Position numbers and translations under genes: made by a program. Below the pieces are notes generated by a model. That model saw nothing but the letters and a program-made list of their open reading frames with translations. It did no database searches and was not told the origin of the DNA. A DNA stretch of 64,000 nt, from contig NZ_CP130832.1 in assembly GCF_030549615.1 (NCBI RefSeq), positions 3,286,001 through 3,350,000 of the forward strand, written 5' to 3'. How positions within the stretch are numbered: position 1 is the first letter of the stretch; every line of letters starts with the position of its first letter. The stretch comes from Stenotrophomonas sp. 610A2. GTDB taxonomy: Bacteria > Pseudomonadota > Gammaproteobacteria > Xanthomonadales > Xanthomonadaceae. Positions 9,901 through 19,068 of the stretch are shown here, in pieces.

Positions 9901-10522
9901 TGACCCGATCAAAGCCGGCACCGTTCCAGCGCGCCAGCCCGCCCTTGGTGCCTACCCACAGGCTTCCGTCCGGAGTGACCGCCATATAGGTCACCGCTGC
10001 GGCGGGCAGGCTGTGCGGATCACCGGCCTTCGGCATGAAGCGCTGGATCTTGCCATCCGGGTCCAAGCGGTGCAGGCCGCCGGTTGCGGTACCAAACCAG
10101 ATGCTGCCATCCGGCGTGGAAGTGATGGCCCAGATGGTGTTGCTGCCGATCTGCGGATAGGTCTGCTGGTCGTAGAACTTGAAACTGAGCCGGTCCGGCG
10201 ACAGCATCGCCAGGCCAGCGTTCTGTGTGCCTATCCACAAACGGTTGCTCTTGTCCGAATGCAGGCTCCAGACGATGTTGTCACGCAGCCCGTTCTCCGC
10301 ACGCCAGATGCGGTAGTTGCGCCCGTCATAACGTGCGAGCCCGTCGCGGCTGGCCAGCCATAGATAGCCGGTGAGGTCTTCAGCAAATGCGTTGATATTG
10401 CTCGAAGGCAGGCCATCGGCCACGGTCAGTTGACGCGGCTGCGGCGTTGCCGGCACTTCGGCCCGTGCTGATGGCGTCATCAGCAACAGTCCGCTTACCA
10501 ACACCCCTGCAAGCCATTTCAT
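6965..10522 (-). CDS. Hybrid sensor histidine kinase with periplasmic propeller (paralogue 1)
   Basis: 1185 residues from ATG 10522, chosen because AGGAGG lies 9 nt upstream and a signal peptide follows (MKWLAGVLVSGLLLM). Order: signal peptide; many two-component-propeller repeats (GYLWLASRDGLARYDG, NRLWIGTQNAGL and so on) to about residue 660; a Y_Y_Y domain (RLAGYDPDWVDVG); one TM near 760-780; HisKA with GHEVRTPMTGVLGMSELLL (His near 818); HATPase (NLLGNAIKF, DTGPGIS, GSGLGLAI); and a receiver with VLLVEDDP and LLDLDLPG. No DNA-binding domain, unlike BT4673-type HTCS proteins, so it must signal to a separate partner. It lies 45 bp downstream of paralogue 2, probably in one operon. The ligand is unknown; related propellers often sense glycans. 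Confidence 0.9.
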   Translation of the reverse strand: MKWLAGVLVSGLLLMTPSARAEVPATPQPRQLTVADGLPSSNINAFAEDLTGYLWLASRDGLARYDGRNYRIWRAENGLRDNIVWSLHSDKSNRLWIGTQNAGLAMLSPDRLSFKFYDQQTYPQIGSNTIWAITSTPDGSIWFGTATGGLHRLDPDGKIQRFMPKAGDPHSLPAAAVTYMAVTPDGSLWVGTKGGLARWNGAGFDRVSSEVLPSPRINGLKVDKQGRLWVASNEGVVVRHADGRFEPANWPGAAPGEVFNMLQYSADGSYWLDTRSGLGRIRSSVVRNVPLYSSQERGLVKPNWSSAYEDREGGLWFASTNAGLWHLPPSWRQFSVLSRHLDDPSSLRNPYALALAASANGGIWVVGTRGALDRLDPGTGDVQHHLTAVDGNNWPQSLVEDKRGRVWIGSLDALVRYDPRDASVQRWHSGDGKDAAMLGDADIVRSCDGGRIWIYSEDGGMQQRDADGHVLLHLQPGQAGLPEASVEDMQCGPGDQLWLASGTGLHAWQAKSARFSPLPGGPPGRVSTFNVSDTGVVWIAGLGRMDRYLWDGQHMTLLDRVGVEQGFPMLAATGLLVDAEGVAWAISARGLIRIDPANRSVRLYGVHDGLPGQEFRRRTLVQASSGQLAGGTPDGVVLFDPELVKPSTRRPPLIIERVSVRRGDKEQDLTQEPSLQILDGDRDLLIAARLLSFADSATNTYRFRLAGYDPDWVDVGATGDRVFSRLPPGRYQLEIQAATSDNVWSPVQTLAFRVQPPWARSPAGVMTLLLLVIALTLSGAWLYQRRLRRRNEWQLARHKAELAEQASLAKTRFLATLGHEVRTPMTGVLGMSELLLATPLDERQRGYTQSIRRAGEHLLRLVNDALDLARIEAGRLELQNQPLELRQLLEDVRGLMEPLAQRRGLAFEFDNAAAPRTRLTGDVMRLRQILLNLLGNAIKFTSRGSVSLRVRLQEGGKGVCFEVSDTGPGISAEQQQRLFRRFEQADGARTAARYGGSGLGLAICNELSVAMGGSIDVESSLGEGTCFIVNLPLAWEVPATSVEDETAASTWMSLPPQRVLLVEDDPTIAAVIRGLLEVHGHSVVHAAHGLAALAELSSQEFDVALLDLDLPGIDGFGLARQLKVMGYGMPLIAVTARSDAEAEPEAREAGFADFLRKPVTAQLLLEAIAGVLEAQRRAQAQSSHD

Positions 10523-10567
10523 CAAACCCTGCCTCCTGCAACGCCGCAAGGCGCCTCTGTGATGGCG

Positions 10568-13500
10568 CTATTGTGCCTGCGCCTGGCTGACCGCCAAGGC
10601 ATCGGCAATCGCATCGACCAGCATCCGCCCAGTCACCGGCTTGCGCAGGAAACCGACCATGCCCGCCGAGCGCGCCAATTGTTCAGCCTGGCTGTCTGCG
10701 CGTGCGGTCACCGCGATCAACGGGAACTGGTGCCCGGAGCCACGCAGTTGGCGCGCCAAGGCGATGCCATCCAGCGCTGGTAGGTCCAGATCCAGCAGGC
10801 CAATATCGAACTCCTGCTCGGCCACCTCGGCCAGCGCCGCCAAACCATGCGCGGCATGCACCACCTTGTGCCCACGTGCGGCCAGCAAACCGGTGATGAC
10901 CTGCGCCACGGTCGGGTCGTCTTCAACCAGCAGTACCTTCAGGGCCTGCGTGATGCTGACGGACTCGGCGGCACGCGGGGCGGCGTTTTCGCTGCGCTCC
11001 CAGGGCAAGGGCAGCTCAAGCACAAAGCGGGCGCCCTCGCCCAAGCGGCTCTCGACGCGGATGCTGCCACCCATCGCCATCGCCAGTTCCTGGCAGATCG
11101 CCAAGCCCAGACCACTGCCGCCATAACGCGATGCCGTGCGATTGCCATCGGCCTGCTCGAAGCGCTGGAACAAACGTGTCTGCTGCTCGGCACTGATGCC
11201 CGGACCAGTGTCGCTCACGCTCAGGCTGATGCCGCCCTGCCCCGGCTGCAGTTGCACGGCGACGGCTACCTTGCCGCGCTCGGTGAACTTGATCGCATTG
11301 CCCAGCAGGTTCATCAGGATCTGCCGCAGGCGCATCGCATCACCCACCACCATCACCGGCGTCGGGAAGGGGGCAACCGGCTCGAACAATAATCCGCGGC
11401 GTTCGGCCATCGGTGCCATCAAGGCACTCACCTCCTGCAACAGGCGACCAAGATCGAAGGGACGATTGTCCAGCTCAAGCCGACCCGCCTCGATACGCGC
11501 CAGATCCAGTGCGTCATTCACCAGCCCCAGCAGATGGGTACCGGCCTGCTGGATCGCACCGGCGTAGCGCCGTTGACGATCGTCCAGAGTAGTACCCAAC
11601 AGCAACTCGCTCATGCCCAGCACGCCGGTCAACGGCGTTCGCACTTCATGGCCCAGGGTTGCCAGGAAGCGGGTCTTGGCCTGCGAGGCCTGCTCGGCCA
11701 ATTCCTGTTTGTGCAATGCCAATTGCCACTCGTTGCGTCGCCGCTCGCGGCGCCGATAGGCAAACACTGCTGCCGTTGCCAGCAAGGCCAGCAGCAGGCC
11801 CCAGGCTGCCAACGCCCAGTTGCTGCGCCACCACGGTGGTGCCACTTCAATCAGCAGGGTTTGGGCGTTGGTCCAAGGGCCGTCTGCAGCTGCGCCCTGT
11901 ATATCCATGCGGTAGCTGCCTGCCGGCAATCGCGATACCAGGCGTTCGCCATCACTACCCAGGTCCACCCAGTTCTGGTCATAGCCTTCGATATGGACGC
12001 GGAAACGATGCCGCGCTGGATCCACATAGGACAGCAGGCGCCCGGTCACGCGCAGGTCGCGGTCCTGCGGGCCGAGATGGATGACAGGTCCTTTCAGGCG
12101 CTGCTCGCGCGCGGCATCGTCGCGACGCACGCCCACCGATTCGATCACCAGCTGCGAACCCACCGGCGCCGCGATCTTGGCATCCGGATTGAAACTGAGC
12201 AGGCCGGTAGCCGAAACCGCCAATGCTCGACCACAGCCCGCATGCGCTGGCGGCCGCGCGGTGAACTCGGTATCACTGAGGCCGTCACCTTCCTCGAGCA
12301 GACGCACCCGCTCGGCACCCGGCTGCCACCACAGCAGCCCGCGCGTCGTCGTCGCCCACAGTTGGCCACTGCAGCCAACCACCAATCCGCCCATCGCCAC
12401 CGCAGGCACGCCTTCGTCGGCGCTCAGCCTTTGCAGCAGGAAAAAACCCTCTGCATCGTGGCGGTAGTGCTCCAGGGCACCATCGCGCGCCAGCCAGGCA
12501 CTGCCATCGGCCAGGAACACCAGGTCATAGACCATGCCGGCCGATATCCCCGGCAAGGTCACGAAGCGCTTGCCATCAAACCGCTGCACGCCTGCGCCGC
12601 CGGCCAGCCACAGGCTGCCATCGCTGCCCAGACGGAGTTGTTCGACCAGCTTTTCCGGCAGGCCCGAGGCCTCGCCTTGCGGGTAGTCGGCCAACAGGCT
12701 GCCATCCGCTGCGCGATGCTGCAGCCCGTAATTGATGATCGACAGCCACATGCTGCCATCGGCCGCCAGCCGCATCAGGTCGGCGCGCTGTGCCGGATCG
12801 TCACCGACCCCAAGGTCGATGCGCCGTACCTGGCCGTCCGAAGGCCGGTACAGGGTGAGCCCGCCAGCACGCCCCAGCCAGATCACCCCATCACCACCGC
12901 GCTGCACCGACCAGATGCTGCCCGGTCCCAGCCGAGCCTCATCCGCGAGCTGCGACAGCTTGCCGGCGCCATCCAACTGGTACAGGCCATGCCCGCCGAC
13001 CACCAGGAAGCCATTGCCGTCGGCGGCCGAATTGATCAGGTACAGGCTCTCCAACGACTTGCCGTTGAGCTGGTAATGGCTGGAGAAGCGCGACCAGTCC
13101 GGCCGCAGATAGGCCATGCCCTGGGTCAGCAACGCCGTCCAGATACCGCCTTCGTGATCCTGCAGCAGGTCCAGCACGCCGCTGTTGCCGGTCAGGAAAC
13201 CACTGCCTCCATCGCCTTCCAGCAACTGCAGACGCTGCCCATCACCGCGATACAGGCCATTGGAACTGCCCACCCAATAGCGGCCATCGCGATCATGCAA
13301 CACCACCGCGGCGCGGCTTTGCGCGGCCTCGGCCCAGGGCGCAGGCGTCACCACGCCGTCGTCCGACACCCGGTACAGGCCGGCGTCGGTACCCACCCAG
13401 ATGCCGCCATCGCGGTCACCACTCAGGCGGATCGCATCCTTGCCGTCCAGCAAGGGCGAGCGCACGGTGGCAAAGCCGTCACCACGCTTCCAACGCATCA

Positions 13501-14104
13501 GGCCCGACGTGGTACCAATCCACATGCTGCCGTCCTTGCCGGCCAGCAACGCGTAGATGGTGTCGTCGGGCAGGCTGCGCGGGTCCTCGGACTGGTGCTG
13601 GTAGCGACTGATCCGGCCATCGGCATGCAGCAGGCAGATGCCGCTGCCACTGGTGCCGACCCACAGATCGGTGCCGTGCGCAGCAAGTGCCCACACCTGC
13701 TGGGTGCAGATCGCTTCCAGCTCGGCAAAGCGTGTGAAGCGCTGTCGGTTGGCATCCAGCATCGCCAGACCGGCACCGTTGGCACCGACCCAGACCCGGT
13801 CCTGGGCATCGATCAGCATCGTTTCCAAGGTGTTGCCCGGCAGCGAGCCGGATACCTGGGGATCGTGCCGCCAGACTCGTAGATGCGCGCCGTCATAGCG
13901 CGCCAGACCATCATCGGTGGCCGCCCAGACGTAGCCGTGTCGATCCTGCGCCAGCGCAAGCACGGTGCGCGATGGCAGCCCTTCGGCCACGCCCAGGCGC
14001 CGCATGCGCGGCGTTTCGGCCAGATCCAGCGCCATGGCCAAGCACGGCCATGCCAGCAGAACCGCCAGCACACCCCTGCATACACCTTGAAAAATCCGTT
14101 TCAT
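10568..14104 (-). CDS. Hybrid sensor histidine kinase with periplasmic propeller (paralogue 2)
   Basis: 1178 residues from ATG 14104, with a signal peptide (MKRIFQGVCRGVLAVLLAWP). The domain order matches its downstream neighbour: propeller repeats (GYVWAATDDGLARYDG, GGIWVGTDAGLYR), Y_Y_Y domain (HIEGYDQNWVDLG), TM segment, HisKA (GHEVRTPLTGVLGMSELLL, His near 818), HATPase (NLLGNAIKF, DTGPGIS) and receiver (VLLVEDDPTVAQV, LLDLDLPALDG). The cytoplasmic halves of the two proteins are far more alike than the propellers, as expected for a tandem duplication with diverging sensory parts. It lacks a DNA-binding output domain. It is transcribed divergently from the YceI-b561-YceI operon across about 180 bp, so regulation of that operon is a guess only. 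Confidence 0.9.
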   Translation of the reverse strand: MKRIFQGVCRGVLAVLLAWPCLAMALDLAETPRMRRLGVAEGLPSRTVLALAQDRHGYVWAATDDGLARYDGAHLRVWRHDPQVSGSLPGNTLETMLIDAQDRVWVGANGAGLAMLDANRQRFTRFAELEAICTQQVWALAAHGTDLWVGTSGSGICLLHADGRISRYQHQSEDPRSLPDDTIYALLAGKDGSMWIGTTSGLMRWKRGDGFATVRSPLLDGKDAIRLSGDRDGGIWVGTDAGLYRVSDDGVVTPAPWAEAAQSRAAVVLHDRDGRYWVGSSNGLYRGDGQRLQLLEGDGGSGFLTGNSGVLDLLQDHEGGIWTALLTQGMAYLRPDWSRFSSHYQLNGKSLESLYLINSAADGNGFLVVGGHGLYQLDGAGKLSQLADEARLGPGSIWSVQRGGDGVIWLGRAGGLTLYRPSDGQVRRIDLGVGDDPAQRADLMRLAADGSMWLSIINYGLQHRAADGSLLADYPQGEASGLPEKLVEQLRLGSDGSLWLAGGAGVQRFDGKRFVTLPGISAGMVYDLVFLADGSAWLARDGALEHYRHDAEGFFLLQRLSADEGVPAVAMGGLVVGCSGQLWATTTRGLLWWQPGAERVRLLEEGDGLSDTEFTARPPAHAGCGRALAVSATGLLSFNPDAKIAAPVGSQLVIESVGVRRDDAAREQRLKGPVIHLGPQDRDLRVTGRLLSYVDPARHRFRVHIEGYDQNWVDLGSDGERLVSRLPAGSYRMDIQGAAADGPWTNAQTLLIEVAPPWWRSNWALAAWGLLLALLATAAVFAYRRRERRRNEWQLALHKQELAEQASQAKTRFLATLGHEVRTPLTGVLGMSELLLGTTLDDRQRRYAGAIQQAGTHLLGLVNDALDLARIEAGRLELDNRPFDLGRLLQEVSALMAPMAERRGLLFEPVAPFPTPVMVVGDAMRLRQILMNLLGNAIKFTERGKVAVAVQLQPGQGGISLSVSDTGPGISAEQQTRLFQRFEQADGNRTASRYGGSGLGLAICQELAMAMGGSIRVESRLGEGARFVLELPLPWERSENAAPRAAESVSITQALKVLLVEDDPTVAQVITGLLAARGHKVVHAAHGLAALAEVAEQEFDIGLLDLDLPALDGIALARQLRGSGHQFPLIAVTARADSQAEQLARSAGMVGFLRKPVTGRMLVDAIADALAVSQAQAQ

Positions 14105-14255
14105 CTACGCCCGACACTCCCCATCGCAAGCTGTACGCACAAGCCTCCACCGCCGGCGACTGTAGCGCCGCCCCGCGGCTGCGGCAAAGTCACCGCAACC
14201 GGTCACGTAACAAACCGTTGCGCAATATGCGCACAAACCCTCACCTGCATACGCC

Positions 14256-14261
14256 TAGAAT
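14256..14261 (+). promoter_or_regulatory. Possible -10 box for the yceI operon
   Basis: TAGAAT matches the sigma-70 -10 consensus at 5 of 6 positions and sits 27 bp before the TTG start of the first yceI-like gene. I see no convincing -35. Confidence 0.35.
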
Positions 14262-14287
14262 CCCCTATCCCGACACGGAGCCGGACC

Positions 14288-14974
14288 TTGCTGCCACGCC
14301 TGCTACTGCTGATCTGCGCTCTGCTGCCTGTTGCCGCCGGTGCCGCCAACGAGCGCTACCGGCTCGACCCGGTGCACACCCGGGTGCTGTTCACCATCGA
14401 GCATGCCGGCTTCTCCCATGCCTTGGGCACGGTGTCCGGCAGCGAGGGCGTGCTCGACTTCGACCCGCAGGACTGGGCCAATGCCCGCCTCGAGGTCGCC
14501 GTGCCGATCACCCGCCTGGATCTGGGTGACGGCAAATGGAACCAGGCCACGCTGGCGCGCAACCTGCTCGATGGCGAACGCTTCCCGCAGGCACGCTTCG
14601 TCTCCAGCCGGATCGAACCGATCGATGCCAGCCATGCCCGCGTCTTCGGCCAACTGACATTGCGCGGGGTCAGCCGCGAGGTGGTGCTGGATGTCACCCT
14701 CAATGCGCTCAAGCGTCACCCGCTGCCGCCCTTCCGGCGTACGGCAGGATTCTCCGCGACCACCACGCTCAGCCGCGCCGATTTCGGCATCAGCGCCTGG
14801 CCATCGGTGATCGGCGACAAGGTCGAGCTGCGCATCGAGGCCGAAGCCGTGCGTGATGCCGGTGCCGAAGCACCACCTGCCACCACCGAACCGGCAGCAG
14901 AACCAGACACCAGACTCGAAGACGCCGCCGACGCCGCCCTGAAATCAGCAACAGAAACGGAAAAACAGCCATGA
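14288..14974 (+). CDS. YceI-family periplasmic lipid-binding protein with charged C-terminal tail
   Basis: 228 residues from TTG 14288. GGAG 7 nt upstream and the immediate signal peptide (LLPRLLLLICALLPVAAGA) support this start. The YceI lipocalin-like barrel is recognisable by YRLDPVHTRVLFTIEHAGFS, TLARNLLDGERFPQARFVS and LTLRGVSREVVLDV. YceI proteins bind isoprenoid or amphiphilic lipids in the periplasm. Unusually, after the barrel ends near residue 190 there is a roughly 38-residue Ala/Glu/Pro-rich tail that its paralogue two genes on lacks. The stop overlaps the b561 start by 4 bp (ATGA), so the genes are translationally coupled. Confidence 0.85.
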   Translation: MLPRLLLLICALLPVAAGAANERYRLDPVHTRVLFTIEHAGFSHALGTVSGSEGVLDFDPQDWANARLEVAVPITRLDLGDGKWNQATLARNLLDGERFPQARFVSSRIEPIDASHARVFGQLTLRGVSREVVLDVTLNALKRHPLPPFRRTAGFSATTTLSRADFGISAWPSVIGDKVELRIEAEAVRDAGAEAPPATTEPAAEPDTRLEDAADAALKSATETEKQP

Positions 14975-15549
14975 GCCTGAAAAACACCGCGCAACGTTGG
15001 GGCAGCCTCAGCAAAAGCCTGCACTGGCTGATCGCCCTGCTGATCCTGGCACTCGGCATCGTCGGTCTGACCATGGGCGAGTTCCCGAAGACGCCGAAGT
15101 ACTTCTGGATCTACACCATGCACAAATCCATCGGTATCACCGTATTGGTACTGGTGGTTGTGCGCCTGCTGTGGCGCCTGTTTGCCGGCGCACCTGAGCC
15201 GGTGCCGGGCACTCCGAGTTGGCAGGAGCGTATCGCCTCGGCCACGCATTGGCTGCTGTACGTACTGATGTTCGCCATCCCGCTGTCGGGTTGGTTGTAT
15301 GACTCGGCCAGTGGCCTGCGCCCGTTCAAGCTGTTCGGACTGGTGGAGATGCCAAAGCTGGTCGCCCCCAGTGAGCAGGCCAGCCAGTTCTCCCACGTCA
15401 TCCATGAGTGGGGCTTCTGGGCACTGATCCTGCTGGTGCTGGCGCATGCCGGTGCCGCGTTCTATCACCACATTCATCTACGCGATGCCACGCTGGCACG
15501 CATGCTGCCGCAAGGCTGGCTCAACCTCCCGCAAAAGGATTCCGCATGA
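14971..15549 (+). CDS. Cytochrome b561 family protein
   Basis: 192 residues, four predicted TM helices. The putative haem-ligand histidines lie in SKSLHWLIALLI, YTMHKSIGI, SATHWLLYVLM and FSHVIHEWGFW, as in prokaryotic cytochrome b561 (CybB-like) proteins of the inner membrane, which move electrons from quinol to periplasmic acceptors. It overlaps the genes on both sides by 4 bp and is flanked by two YceI proteins. The cytochrome b561/YceI pairing is common and suggests redox handling of a lipid-soluble, quinone-like ligand, but the reaction has not been shown. Confidence 0.9.
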   Translation: MSLKNTAQRWGSLSKSLHWLIALLILALGIVGLTMGEFPKTPKYFWIYTMHKSIGITVLVLVVVRLLWRLFAGAPEPVPGTPSWQERIASATHWLLYVLMFAIPLSGWLYDSASGLRPFKLFGLVEMPKLVAPSEQASQFSHVIHEWGFWALILLVLAHAGAAFYHHIHLRDATLARMLPQGWLNLPQKDSA

Positions 15550-16118
15550 ACATCAAGCTCACTTCCCCCGCCGCCGTCGCCGCGGCCCTGGCCGGCATGC
15601 TGGCGGTCGCCCCGGCAATGGCCGCCGATTACCAGCAGGCGCCGGGCGCAGGTTCCATTCTGGTATTTGCCAGCAAGTACGACGGTGAGGTGTTCACCGG
15701 TAACTTCCCGGGCTTCCAGACCCAGGTCAGTTTCGACCCGGCCAACCCGGCCGCAGGCAAGCTGGACGTGACCATTCCGCTGATCGGTGCCAAGAGCGGC
15801 AACACCGACCGCGATTCCACCCTGCAGGGCGCGGACTTCTTCAACGTCGCCAAGTTCGCCCAGGCCCGTTACACCGCCAATGGCTTCCGCGCGCTGGGCA
15901 ACAACCAGTACGCCGCCGATGGCACGCTGGAACTGCGCGGTGTCAGCAAGCCGGTCACGTTGACCTTCACCTGGGCAGCAGGCGCACAGCCGGTGCTGAC
16001 CGGCAGGGCCACGGTCAAGCGCCTGGACTTCGGCGTGGGTGGTGGCGACTGGGCCGACACCAAGACCATCCCCGATGAAACCGCGATCAGCACCATCGTC
16101 AAGCTAAACGCCAAGTAA
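15546..16118 (+). CDS. YceI-family periplasmic protein
   Basis: 190 residues from ATG 15546 (ATGA overlap with b561). Signal peptide MNIKLTSPAAVAAALAGML followed by APAMAADYQQAPGAG, cleaved after AMA. YceI barrel motifs: LVFASKYDGEVFTGNFPGF, LQGADFFNVAKFAQARYTA, GTLELRGVSKPVTLTFTW and RLDFGVGGGDW. Length is that of a plain YceI domain without the tail seen in the first gene. Third gene of the operon; GTAG repeats begin 45 bp after its stop. Confidence 0.92.
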   Translation: MNIKLTSPAAVAAALAGMLAVAPAMAADYQQAPGAGSILVFASKYDGEVFTGNFPGFQTQVSFDPANPAAGKLDVTIPLIGAKSGNTDRDSTLQGADFFNVAKFAQARYTANGFRALGNNQYAADGTLELRGVSKPVTLTFTWAAGAQPVLTGRATVKRLDFGVGGGDWADTKTIPDETAISTIVKLNAK

Positions 16119-16162
16119 GAAGCTGCCTTCCCCCCCCTCTACCGCACGCGGGAGAGGGGAAT

Positions 16163-16280
16163 GTAGTGCCGAGCCATGCTCGGCAAGGGCTTTACCGGTA
16201 AACCCCAAGCACGTAATGCCGAGCCATGCTCGGCAGAGGCTTTACCGGCAAGGCCCCAGCCGAGCATGGCTCGGCCCTAC
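16163..16280. repeat. Three SMAG-type (GTAG) REP elements
   Basis: Copies at 16163-16184 (+), 16213-16234 (+, head changed to GTAA) and 16259-16280 (-), each with the palindromic core GCCGAGCCATGCTCGGC. The third is opposite in orientation and its GTAG head supplies the TAG stop codon of the glutaredoxin-like gene. Such elements match the Stenotrophomonas GTAG repeats thought to be mobilised by RAYT transposases; no RAYT gene is in this window. Confidence 0.93.
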
Positions 16281-16507
16281 AGGTGTGGCGGCAACCAGCC
16301 GGTCAACACCGCCGAATCAAACGGCCAATCCAGCTCCCTGCCGCCTGCATCCCGCAACACCGGTACGCGCGTGCCGTAGGCTGCCTCCAGCGCCTCATCG
16401 TCATCGATGAACACACTGTCGAACTCCGGCACCCGCGCCTGCGCCAGCACCGCCAGCGCCAGGTCGCATAGATGGCAATCGTCACGTTGGTACAGGGTCA
16501 ATCCCAT
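16277..16507 (-). CDS. Glutaredoxin-like thiol protein
   Basis: 76 residues from ATG 16507 (MGLTLYQRDDCHLCDLALAV). The CHLC motif near residues 11-14 and the cis-Pro in TRVPVLRD are those of the small glutaredoxin-like family (DUF836/YruB-type). It probably takes part in cytoplasmic thiol-disulfide exchange; the partner is unknown. The last codons are CAC CTG TAG, and the TAG lies inside the GTAG head of a REP element, so the repeat sets the 3' end of the coding region. It is divergent from sdaA. Confidence 0.82.
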   Translation of the reverse strand: MGLTLYQRDDCHLCDLALAVLAQARVPEFDSVFIDDDEALEAAYGTRVPVLRDAGGRELDWPFDSAVLTGWLPPHL

Positions 16508-16563
16508 CGCGCATCTGCTCCAGCAATGCTGCGCTGCAAGCATGGCCTGCAGCAATGAACCCG

Positions 16564-16569
16564 TAGAAT
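16564..16569 (+). promoter_or_regulatory. Possible -10 box for sdaA
   Basis: TAGAAT lies 34 bp upstream of the sdaA ATG, between sdaA and the divergent glutaredoxin-like gene. No clear -35 was found. Confidence 0.35.
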
Positions 16570-16602
16570 AGCGGCCATCTCAACGCAGTACGCAGAATCA
16601 GC

Positions 16603-17985
<1,383 letters not shown>

Positions 17986-18188
17986 TGCGCGCTTGAACCG
18001 GCGCTGGCCCTGCTGGGGCTGGCGCCCAAGGATGTTCCTGTAGTTGAGCAGCCGATAGCTTTCCCGCGTCGTCAGGCGCACATCGCAAACGCCGCTGCGC
18101 CGCACTGACGCAGGCCAGCCGGTGTATTGCAATCGATCCGCCGGCTAAACCAGAATCGCCCATCACAACGCAGCTTCAGGGGAAGCGG

Positions 18189-19064
18189 ATGCACGCCGAA
18201 AAGGAATCTGGCCAGCAGGCACCGGTACGTCGTCCGCGCTCCGCCGCGCGTACCGCGGCACCCGGCAATGGCATGGCCACCCTGATCAAGATCGTGCTTG
18301 CCGCGGCGGCCCTGCTGTTGCTGGCTTACTACATCGGCAACCGGAAGTCGGCACCGTCAATAGATGAGACTGCCGCTGCGCCCCCGCATGCGACAGCCCC
18401 TATCGCCTCGTCACCCGGCGCAGGCGCCGCGGCGCTGGTGATCGAGGGTGAAAAATCCACGACCATGGCCAATGTCGATGAAGCACAGATGTCGGTGCAG
18501 GAAGGCGGCAGCGTTCTGCGCATCGAAGGCAGCGTCGGCAGGAACTTCGCCACCGACATGAAAGCACTATTGGATGCCAACCCCAGCGTACGCCGCATCG
18601 ATATCACCAGTGGCGGTGGCTATGCCAATCCGGGCCTGGAGGCTGCGCGGCTGATCAACCGCAACAACCTGACGGTACGGGTCCGCTCACATTGCGCCAG
18701 CATGTGCGTTGCACTGTGGGCTGCTGCCGGCCAGCGACAGCTGGAAGCCGATGCGGTGATCGGCCTGCACCAATGGAATCCGCAGTGTGATGCGCGCCCC
18801 GAGGCGGAACGCAAGGAGTGCCACTACCAGGTGCAGTTCGCCACCGAGCACAACTCCAGCTACAACGCGTGGCTGCGCGCGGCTGGCTTCAATCAGCGGC
18901 TGTTGAACCTGCAATCGCAGACGGCGTCCGAAGATATCGCGGTGCTGTTCGCCCCCCAGCTATGGGAGAACGGAGTGTCATTCAGCGCCGTCGACAGCAG
19001 CGGCGCACGCATGAGCCGTGAGGCGGTGATGGCGCATCTCGCCGCCAGAGCCAAGCGCAGCTGA
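18189..19064 (+). CDS. Membrane-anchored periplasmic protein with ClpP/crotonase-like fold
   Basis: 291 residues from ATG 18189 with AGGGGAAG just upstream. One TM near residues 30-50 (TLIKIVLAAAALLLLAYYIG), a linker rich in Ala/Pro, then a domain with RIDITSGGGYANPGLEAARL, TVRVRSHCASMCVALW and ADAVIGLHQW. This order (glycine-rich GG loop, then S-x-C-A-S-M-C at the nucleophile elbow, then a His) resembles the COG3904-type periplasmic ClpP/SppA-like proteins. The Ser in CASMC could be catalytic. Substrate unknown. It converges with rarD, 4 bp apart. Confidence 0.65.
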   Translation: MHAEKESGQQAPVRRPRSAARTAAPGNGMATLIKIVLAAAALLLLAYYIGNRKSAPSIDETAAAPPHATAPIASSPGAGAAALVIEGEKSTTMANVDEAQMSVQEGGSVLRIEGSVGRNFATDMKALLDANPSVRRIDITSGGGYANPGLEAARLINRNNLTVRVRSHCASMCVALWAAAGQRQLEADAVIGLHQWNPQCDARPEAERKECHYQVQFATEHNSSYNAWLRAAGFNQRLLNLQSQTASEDIAVLFAPQLWENGVSFSAVDSSGARMSREAVMAHLAARAKRS

Positions 19065-19068
19065 GCCT

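Noticed and set aside
11534..13882. 782-codon frame antisense to sensor kinase paralogue 2
   Set aside because: No motifs; the sense frame has propeller, Y_Y_Y, HisKA and receiver motifs.
17986..18188. GC-rich imperfect hairpin after sdaA as a terminator
   Set aside because: The GGCGCTGGCCC/GGGGCTGGCGCC arms pair poorly and no T-run follows.
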